Shown: positions 55,998 through 64,000 of the stretch, piece after piece
How positions within the stretch are numbered: the first letter of the stretch is position 1
How the letters are laid out: the number at the start of each line of letters is the position of its first letter
NCBI RefSeq assembly: GCF_026914185.1
Contig: NC_070574.1
Location: forward strand, 310,001 to 374,000
DNA from: Puccinia triticina
Lineage: Eukaryota > Basidiomycota > Pucciniomycetes > Pucciniales > Pucciniaceae
Direction: 5' to 3'
DNA: 64,000 nucleotides
The notes under the pieces: generated by a model
Seen by the model: only the letters and a program-made list of their open reading frames with translations
What the model was told of the DNA's origin: nothing
Database searches by the model: none
Position numbers and translations under genes: made by a program

Positions 55998-56600
55998 ATG
56001 TGAAGAACACGGCCCTTTTCACTTCAAAACCCTAGAACTTTTACTCTTTTATGTGTTTTGGACTTTTGTCTATTTGAACTTTCTGACGTGTAACTTGAGA
56101 TGATTTGTGTAACAATATATCTTGAGATGATAAAGAAAATAACAAAATAAATCTCTTAAAGAAAAGGGAAACTACAACAATTCTTTGAAGATATATATAT
56201 GAAATCTTAAGGTGTAGAAACTGTAACATAAAATCGATCCTTTGTTGTTGTCTAATGAGCGCATCCTTTGATCCGTGCGCTTTGCGTAGAACTTTTGTAG
56301 ATAATAGAACTTTTGTCTTGATTTTTTTTTGAACTTTTGTTTCATGGTTTTCGACCCAAGTTTGACAAAAGAAAAGGGAAATTACAACGATTCTTTGAAG
56401 ATATATATATATGAAATTAATTTTTAGAATTTGAGAGAACATCTTAAGGTCCAGAAACTGTAACATAAAATTGATCCTTTGTTGTTGTCTAATGAGCGCA
56501 TCCTTTGATCTGTGCGCTTTGCATAGAACCATTTGTAGATAATAGAACTTTTGTCTTGATTTTTTTTTGAACTTTTGTTTCATGGTTTCCAACCCGAGTT
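55998..56600. repeat. dispersed repeat, copy 2, with partial tandem duplication
   Basis: Matches 44981-45375, then repeats a segment of about 210 bp (AAAGGGAAA...GATTCTTTGAAG... to GAACTTTTGTTTCATGG) a second time at about 56369-56600. Minus-strand frames (FKKKSRQKF-type) are repeat translations. Confidence 0.8.
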
Positions 56601-56980
56601 TGACACTTATCCCATCCCTCTGCCTCCCTCTGCAGTTCCCAATCCTTTTTCTCAGCGATACTGTGTCTCCTCACAGGCTCATAAGAACTCATAAGCATGT
56701 CCCACAAGCTTGACAATATTCAAATCAGTCGGCAGTACATACGTACTCTGGGAGTCCCGTAAATTTCATCCTGGAAGGTACAGCAGTTTTGGAAAAGGAT
56801 GTCGCTGGCTCCCAAAATCCAAAAACCAGAGCCTGCAGGTCGTGCATGCGCCTGCATATGAACTGTGGGGCTGCAGATATTGGACGCTATTTGCAATCCT
56901 GAAAATCCAGCCCCGGCCGGCTCCCATACGCAAATGAGCCATTGACTCTGGCGGGGTACTGGTCTTGCTTTCTGCCAGGT

Positions 56981-57015
<35 letters not shown>

Positions 57016-57118
57016 TTCCCCCCACCCTTGCCTCCAACCATCCAAATTCATTCTCAACCACTTCCCGCCACCAAATTGAATCCCAAAATCTCAAATACCA
57101 ATTCACCCAAACCTCAAC
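56601..57118. other. unassigned segment with C34 tract
   Basis: A run of 34 consecutive C at 56982-57015. The poly-Gly frames on the minus strand come from this tract. No gene found. Confidence 0.6.
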
Positions 57119-57289
57119 ATGTCTAACTCAAACAGTTTTGCCCAGTACTTTGATGCACCCGCGCCAATCACCATGCCCCATTGGTACCCTCCCCCATCTG
57201 AAGCCAAAGGTATTTTGGGATTTCCTAAACCAGGCGACCGCGGCCATCATCCGAGCTTTGCCGGCCACCCCAACTTGGACGCCAATGTG
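57119..57289 (+). CDS. possible first exon of an unknown gene, partial
   Basis: Begins MSNSNSFAQYFDAPAPITMP and runs to about GHPNLDANV before a GTATGC donor. Composition is protein-like and the ATG follows a CAAACCTCAAC leader. No downstream exon can be identified because LTR/promoter-like DNA follows, so the gene may be truncated. No domain. Confidence 0.35.
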
Positions 57290-59670
57290 GTATGCTTTAT
57301 TGTTACCCATCTAGCCCATTTCAAAATTTTCCATTTTCTCATATGTACACTCACAAATCAACCAATACGGCGGCATCACTGGATTCTACAGCTAAAACTA
57401 CACAGGACACCATGGACAACACACCTTAATCCCCTCTGGATCAGAAGATACAACCCCTTCAAGATACCATCAGTCAGTTTCATACACACAAAACACCATA
57501 CTCAGGTCATGTAATCCGTTACATGAACCACCCTTACCCAGGACCATGTAATCCGTTACATGGACCACTCTGACACTTGTCTACCCTTTACATGTGCTTT
57601 ACCTCATCAGCTGCACTCATTAAATTGTGTTATGCACGTTTCATGCAGTGTCATGCAGTGTCATGCACACTAGATGCAGGCTTATGCAGTATTATGCAGG
57701 CTTATGCAGGTGCATGCAGACTAGTGTAATAGGGGCTGCAGTTCATGCAGGTTTCAAGCTAGCAAAAACCCCTCATGCAGCTTGCAAATGACATCAGTTG
57801 AGAGCTCAGGCTAGCTAAATTCCCTCGTATGACACCATTTGACAGCAGGTGACAGACAGGGGCAGTACAGATGATCAGATGACCCAATGACATCATACAT
57901 CAATGACATCATAGGCCAAACTCAAACCTCTCACCTCCACTTTCTCACCAGCTCAACTTCCTCATCATTACATCATGTGACCTGTCAATTGGGCTAAATT
58001 CCCTCATCTAGGCTGTACCACCAGCCAAAATTCCTCATTTGATAGCTCAGGGCAGCTAAAATCCCTCATTCCCTGGTTCCCCTGGAGCTAAAATCCCTCA
58101 CTCTTTTCTATTTAAGGAGGCTCTCCTCCACCCAGTTGTAATTTCTCTCAGCAAACTGCTTGCACTCAGCTTACCCCATAACAGTACAACACTTGCTCAC
58201 TCTACAGTATTAGCCCCCACTATATTGTGGTTTTACCCTTATTACATCACAATTACATACATATCAACTCTATTACATTGCTCAGTCACCCTTAACCCCT
58301 CTGTCAGGGTGTTCCACAACCCCCTTTTGCGGCAACACACGGACCATATCAACTTACAACTCACTAAGCACCAGCTACATCATCCATATCCCCTAAGCCA
58401 CTTGTTCAACGCAGGCTATCTTTTGATACACCTCCACTATCACTACATAAACCTTCCAATTGTAGATTGGGGGGCTTGTTTTAGTGTCTAGTAACCCAGG
58501 AAAGGCAGAGGTAACCTCATTCATCCCTTTCTGCACTCAGCAAAAGTTTCTCAGGAACACTTTTGAGCTTTACAAGGGAGTCCCCAACGTGATAGAGGAT
58601 TTCTCTTTTTGAACACGTGGCTTAACATATCTCTAACCACTGTTGCAAATTTTATAAGTATTTTCTTAGCGAATTTTGATTAGTTGGTGGCAGGAAAACT
58701 AACTTGTTACATTAAATTGAAGAAAAATATCTCTGTCAAAACACTTTCTGGTATCATTATAACAAATCAGTCTTTAACATGTTCCTAGTAGAACTCCGGA
58801 TTAAATAGTTAAATACTTGAAAAATCACTTATAAGGTCAGGAGACAAGGACCAGCTAGAACTGACGTATTTGTTGTGAGCATTTAGGATATATATTTTAA
58901 CTACCAGGTGGTAGCCAGCATAGACTCACTGCAGAAAGATTTTAGTTGAAATAACCCTCTACACTGGTCATTATTCCTGTGTTTGTAGTAGATAAATTCA
59001 AACTTTTATGTGTACTCACAAAAATCCTCAAGATACGGCCAAATGGACATCAGAAATGGAATCTAGGACCAAAATAACTCCTAGTCACCCACTGGAACCA
59101 CTCTCATATCTCTACCGGATCAGAAGATACTCAAATCATCCCTTTCACGCACCAGCCCGAGCGGGTTCACACACAGACTCAACCCTTGGCTACCATACTT
59201 GGCATAATGCATACAGCAAAAGAATTACTTTTCTTCCTTCCTTTTATCAGTCCTCACCTCCTATTTCCCCTTGCATATGTTTGTTTCCCATTTGCATATC
59301 TTTGATCTTGGAAAATCCTTGTATGAATATATATGTTCCTGTTAGCATATCAAAGGGAAGCATTGTAGATAGACTAGCTAAATTCCCTCAGTTGTACTTT
59401 CTCACCAGCCAAATTCCCTCATCATTGTCTATATAAGGAGGCCTCTGCCTGCCAGTTGTTCCCTCCTCATGCCATCCGGCAGTCTATATATCACCACTCA
59501 TATTATCCTCTATCCATATCACAGTTATCAGTACATATCACCACTCAGTTCACATACCTTTCACACTTTTATTGGAATTTATATCACTACTCAGTTCACA
59601 CACCTTTCACCAGTAACCAGTCCCCGGTTCCACTCCTGGTTGAGCTTAGCTCCCTCTCACCCACATCACC
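57290..59670. promoter_or_regulatory. LTR/promoter-like repeat DNA, two TATA-bearing blocks
   Basis: GTAATCCGTTACATG occurs twice (57509-57560). TTATGCAGG/TCATGCAGTG short repeats fill 57640-57740. AAATCCCTCA motifs precede a TATTTAAGG box at about 58108 and again TATATAAGG at about 59430. Between lie AT-rich sequences without a gene. 59480-59620 has two or three copies of a TATCACCACTCAGTTCACA unit. Similar in design to 18450-18660. Probably one or more LTRs, but termini could not be fixed. Confidence 0.45.
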
Positions 59671-60894
59671 CACCAAGAAACTACCAAATTAGTGACATTT
59701 GGCAACTGATCACATTGTGGCTGCTACATTTGGGGGTTTTGTGGTCATCCAAGGTACCAAATGAATGTTCGAGGGCATGTGATCATTTTGGTACCAATAT
59801 CATGGAAGATCTCCCATGCTGTGATGAGATATAGTGGCAGAAACACCAAGAAACTACCAAATTAGTGATATTTTGCAACTGATCACAGTGTGGCTGCTAC
59901 ATTTCGGGGTATTGTGGTAATTCAAGGTACAGAATGAATCTTCAGAGGCATGTGATCAATTTGTTACCAATATCATGGAAGAACTCCCATGCTGCGCTGA
60001 GATATAGTGGCAGAAACACCAAGAAACTACCAAATTAGTGATATTTGGCAACTGACCACATCTTGGCTGCTACACTTGGGGGTTTTGTGGTCATTCAAGG
60101 TACTTAATCAGTCTTTGAGGGCATTTGATCATCTTGGTACCAATATCATGGAAGAACTCCCACGCTGTGTTGAGATATAGTGGCAGAAAGGGCCAGAAAC
60201 TACCAAATTAGTGATATTTGGGAACTGATCACATTGTTGCTGCTGCATAATGGATGCGACCCCAAATAAATTATATTTTAAAATATTTCTGGGTTTCATA
60301 TGCAGAAAAATTATCCAATGAAATTTTATGTGGAAATATTCCTCATTAATCTATGGTTGATAACAAAAGTAGATAAAAAAAAGAACCTGACAAAAATATG
60401 CTAAACCATGGTAAACTAATTTCAAAAAGGCCTTCTATGCATGTAGCACTTCAAGTATGATATGCAATATCCTGAGCAAGTTCTGCCAACCAAATTAAAA
60501 ATGTGTGCAGGATGGTATCATGAGAGAGGTCAGGGGTCAATGTTTTTCCTCTTTTGAAAAAAAGTCGATTTGGAGACTTCTGATAACATAAAAAAAAAAG
60601 AAAAAAAAATTGAGACCCCTCAGCTACCCTGGATTAATCCTAAAACTTGCAACGTCTTTTTTTCAGGAAGAATTGAGTGGTGTATGTAGAAATTTATGAA
60701 TGTTATCAGGCAAAAGAAAAAAAAATTCCTGTGGCTTGAAGCTAACACAGGCAGAAGGAGAGAGATTATATGATAGTATCAAGGAGACATGGAAAACAGA
60801 CAAAGGTATCAAGAGGAATAACAAATAAATAAAAAAATTGATCAATATAAATTGATCAATATACGACATTGCAAATTCATCCATCTTGGTAGTG
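59671..60894. mobile_element. truncated second copy of the CACTA-type satellite foldback
   Basis: About three and a half inverted 172-bp units (59671-60235), then the roughly 655-bp terminal region ending CATCTTGGTAGTG at 60894, closely matching the right part of the element at 9450-16485. The left terminus and forward array are absent. Its last two bases TG may double as the first bases of the neighbouring LTR, so either element could have truncated the other. Confidence 0.88.
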
Positions 60895-61115
60895 TTAGAG
60901 AGTTACTGCGGATTCTGGTGCTTACAAAGTGCGGAGCTTTATTCACTTGCGGATTATTACGCTATAGATCAAGCTGGGTAGAGGAGCGCTGAAGGCTAGC
61001 GGAAAGTAGCAGTGCGGAGCCAAGTTACCAAAAATCACACAGCCCGGACATCAATATTCTTGAAGAAGGCGGTCAGCGGACATTCTACACTAGCTAACCA
61101 CCCTTATTTCCCACA
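60893..61115 (+). repeat. 5' LTR of a second gypsy element (putative)
   Basis: TGTTAGAGAG ... TTCCCACA (TG...CA), 223 bp, directly followed by AG and then a TGGGGGTCTGGCCGGGAACC segment (from 61118) that resembles a primer-binding site (TGG start, complement of a tRNA 3' end). Gag starts 77 bp after the LTR. The 3' LTR is outside the window. Confidence 0.6.
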
Positions 61116-61191
61116 AGTGGGGGTCTGGCCGGGAACCCAACTTTGTGTCGTTATCGGATACTCGGGAACTAGACTTGCGCGGAAACGTTGA

Positions 61192-62841
61192 ATGAACCCT
61201 TTGGAAGGCAAATTCTTTACTCCAGGTGACAAAGAATCTCAGATCGGATCAGGCGGTTTGGACAGCGGAGACACAGTAGTTGCGGAAAATGGAGAAGGTT
61301 CTTCTTCAAGACAAGCCAAAAGACAATCGTGGTTAGGATCAGCGGGAGGACCAAGACTAGGACAGATATATTTTTTGTCGGCGCGGAGTCAGTTTTCACC
61401 TAATCAGTCAATTGCAGCGAGGAGGCGACAGTTGTATCAGCGGAGCACCCTGAACGATCAACCAGCGGTGTCAGCGGGAGGAACGACAAGCGGAACTTAC
61501 GGAGTTCAACCAGAGGAGACAGAAGACGAGACCATGGAAGAAGCACTAGGTGGACAACGACCCGCGGCTCCTGCGCCCAGCGGAGCAAAGATACGGCCCA
61601 GGGATTATCCGCACCTTAAGTTTTCAGAGGCAGAGGTGGAGCGTTTTATCAACCGGTTCGAAAGAGCGGCTCTGCAAGAAGGTCTGACGGATGCGGATAA
61701 AGCGTACCAGGTGGTCAACTTCTTTCCGGAAGGCAAGGACTTGCGGGAAGTGGAGGACATGAAGGGGTTTAAGAGTAAGGATTGGACCAAGCTCAAGGAG
61801 GAGATACTTGAGAGGTGGGAAGATTGAGGACCCAGGTATTGGGAGAGTGACTTGGAGAAAGTGGCTTTGGAGCGTGCGGAAAAGGGCGGTGTGCGGACAA
61901 GAGCGGAGTATGTGTCCTACATTACCAGTTTCGACCAGGTTCTGCAGTATCTGGAGCGGAACGAGATCGTGACGGCCGATATGGGTACGACAAAGCGGAT
62001 TTTCTTGAAGGGATTCAACCGGACTTTCACGGAGAAGGTGCTTTGGGGACTTAACGAGCGAGGACTGATGGTCAAACCACGACTAGGTGGGCCGAAACTG
62101 CTGCCCAGCATGAAGGAGCTGCGCTCCGCTGTCAAGGCGGAACTCGAAGTGTTGGAGCTCATGAACGACAGCCAAGGAGATGCAGTTGTGAGGGCGGAAC
62201 CGGCTCCGCAGGCGCCGGTGACGGTCAAAGACGTGAGTGACCTGGCAGATACGCTGAAGGAATTGAAGCTGTTCATGCAGAAAGCAGCGCACAAGCAACC
62301 GAAGGAACAACAGGTGGCCGTGGCACCAGCAGCCGCTTCCGCGGCTCCTCCGACGGACAGTGCTCCGCAAGCTGGCGGGATGCCGCCGTGGAGGCAAGGA
62401 CCTCCGGTGTGCGACTACTGCAAGGAAACTGGCCATATGCGGAATCAGTGCGAGTACTTTGAAACGGATCGGGCTGCGGGAAAAGTTTCCTCGTGGGGGC
62501 GCGCTTTCTTTTGGCCGGATTGTACGCCAGTGGATGGACCGGTTCCGAGGGACGTGGTGCGGGCCGGGCAACCTTTGGCGAAAGGAAAAGAGGTGGAAGG
62601 GAAAGTGAATATTGGGATGGTCAAGGGCGTGGTGTGGAAGCCGCCAGCAGTGGCCAGCAGTGTGAAGTGCATGCAAACGGGGGAAGTCTTCTTAGGGGAG
62701 CGTTTGGAGAAGATGAATTTGGATCCCGTTCCCGCTCCTAGACCCAGACCGGAGCCGGCCAAGCAGCTTCCAGTAGCTCCGGTGGCGGGGGGCAACAAGA
62801 AAAAGGCGGCAGAAGTTGCACGGCGAGAAATGGGTGCGTAA
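61192..62841 (+). pseudogene. Gag of the second gypsy element, one internal stop
   Basis: A single frame of 550 codons with a TGA at 61825-61827 after ILERWED; reading continues in the same frame (ESDLEKVALERA ...). It carries a capsid-like region (YPHLKFSEAEVERFINRFER), then a CCHC zinc knuckle CDYCKETGHMRNQC at about 62408-62452. It ends at TAA 62839-62841, but similarity to the family seems to go on in the same frame (ALTLRELAAISPVMADEMIS), so this too may be premature. Confidence 0.88.
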
Positions 62842-63759
62842 ACCACGGTAGCCCTTACCTTGAGGGAGCTGGCGGCAATTTCCCCGGTGATGGCGGATGA
62901 AATGATCAGTGTGTTGAAAGAGGCGTCGGGTGAAAGGAAGCCAGCGGCGACGGCTGTCACGCGTTGCCGAAACTAGCAACAATAAGTCCGTTGGAGTGCA
63001 TATTGAATGGGTCGATCCTTATGTAGCGGTTACCAAGAGCAACCATCTGTGACAAGTAATGAAACACCCATCTTACCCACTACGTACCTATTCCTTTTGG
63101 AAGGAATGGCCGGAAGGCACGAGCAACTTGACCCTTCTCACCCAAGAAGACATTGCCGGCGAGAGCGGCATACACTTTTTGACAAGCTAAGCTAGGTGTA
63201 CCCGCTTGTTGGGATAAATTATCTATAACCACGGGTGTAAGGACATATTATCTTTTCACAGAAGAAGACATTGCCATGAAGCGGGTCGCTAGCCGGCGAC
63301 CGGGCCAAACCCGCTTGCCAATGATGCCTTGGAAAAGCTTTGAGGTTGTATACCTTCTTACCGACGAAAACAACGGCGGCAAGGATGCCAGCTTGTAAGA
63401 GAGTGTGGCGGGGTGGATGCCACCTTAACGCTGTCCTTGCTGACCAAGAACTTTTCCTTCACACCAAGCAGCTACAAGGTGTACTCACCTCAAGATGTAT
63501 GTATCACCTGCTTGCCGGGGAGGATCCCTCCTTGGCGAGCACCTTGTACCCGCTCTTCCCCAGAAAGCAGGTACAAGCTTGGGGAAGGCTTATCTTTGCA
63601 GAACACCTCGGTCCTACTCACCAGGAACAGTTCCTAGTTGGCGGACGGGTGCATTCCTGAAGGGAATATTGTAAATGAGTGTGTTGCTAGTGCACCTCAA
63701 GAAATTCATCACTCCACATTGGGTAATGAAGATTTTTGTTGTCATTATGCATTTTACCT
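62842..63759. other. Gag-protease linker interrupted by a degenerate minisatellite-like stretch
   Basis: After about 62990 the gypsy frame is lost. From about 63120 to 63640, phrases such as ACCAAGAAGACATTGCC, CAGAAGAAGACATTGCC and CTTCTTACCGACGAAAACAA recur every 90-120 bp, with GGCGAG/CTCGCC-like words. This looks like an inserted, decayed repeat. No gene. Confidence 0.4.
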
Positions 63760-64000
63760 CGACTTATTTCTGTTAGTTTCGCCCACCGGGCTGTCACCAC
63801 TAACGCGGAAACTGCGGAGTTTGGACACTCGCTGGACTCAATTCCCGTTCTACCATCTACGGCCGTGTCCTGCCCACTGGGATACGTGAGTATGAGGGTA
63901 GGAAACGTCACGAAATGGGCTATGATCAACACAGGGTCCATGATCAACATTCTCCCAGCGGATTTGGCGTCGGAGGCTAACTTGGTGCTGCGGAAGACTC
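63760..64000 (+). pseudogene. gypsy aspartic protease, partial, active-site changed
   Basis: Frame with AETAEFGHSLDSIPVLPSTA, CPLGYVSMRVGN, then AMINTGSMINILPADLASEA, continuing past the window end. In retropepsins the active triad is DTG/S; here Asn replaces Asp (codon 63928-63930). The neighbouring context is well conserved, so the assignment is good and the enzyme is presumably dead. Confidence 0.8.

Noticed and set aside
56720..57106. Minus-strand frame with poly-Gly
   Set aside because: Comes from the C34 homopolymer.

Overview
The window is eukaryotic nuclear DNA from a filamentous basidiomycete, most likely a rust fungus (Pucciniales). Genes carry short GT-AG introns of about 60-85 nt. 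The transposon protein families (Helitron Rep/helicase, DIRS-like RT with a WVDD box, chromodomain gypsy, PIF/Harbinger with a Myb-like partner) and the large Ser/Lys-rich orphan protein are of kinds I associate with rust genomes. The rust assignment is inference; no marker gene is present. Almost all of the 64 kb is transposon-derived and strongly nested. No rRNA, tRNA or CRISPR array was recognised. || Layout. (1) About 1.3-17.78 kb: a Helitron with a spliced Rep-helicase gene (5768-17533), at least three small OB-fold-like genes on both strands, and a 3' hairpin plus CTAG end at 17780. Its helicase exon is split by a 7,036-bp CACTA-type foldback element (9450-16485). That element has 3-bp target duplications and is filled with two opposed arrays of a roughly 172-bp satellite. 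(2) 17.8-23.5 kb: LTR/promoter-like repeat, a hAT-like element (19700-20541), a fragment of the orphan gene family, and a decayed ferritin-like (Rds1-type) gene. (3) 23504-28396: a complete DIRS/Ngaro-type retrotransposon with split direct repeats (A1 - Gag - RT/RNase H - B1 A2 B2) but no tyrosine recombinase. (4) 28.9-31.6 kb: a second hAT-like element and a Harbinger-like MITE, both filled with arrays of a short palindromic repeat. (5) 32349-35765: an intact 1,138-residue orphan protein with a duplicated C-terminal domain. (6) 36.4-38.5 kb: a small TA-flanked MITE and a GC-rich three-exon gene, the best candidate for an ordinary host gene. (7) 39-45 kb: hairpin MITEs and a possible broken host gene. 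(8) 45.4-51 kb: a decayed chromodomain gypsy element on the minus strand, carrying a 112-bp MITE and a 202-bp solo LTR inside gag. (9) 51461-53318: a defective PIF/Harbinger, followed by a 2.6-kb inverted-repeat element (53322-55951). (10) 56-60.9 kb: repeats, LTR/promoter-like DNA and a truncated second copy of the satellite foldback element. (11) 60.9-64 kb: the 5' part of a second gypsy element (LTR, PBS, Gag, start of protease), running off the window. || How it fits together. Each insertion can be ordered by what it interrupts, and several target duplications are exact, so removing the inserts in thought restores open reading frames (Helitron helicase; gypsy gag). Most retroelement and Helitron genes carry one or a few nonsense changes and look recently dead. 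The DIRS-like Gag and RT/RNase H frames, the orphan gene and the GC-rich gene are intact. A recurring theme is non-autonomous DNA transposons stuffed with tandem short palindromes, including one palindrome shared by three elements with unrelated ends.
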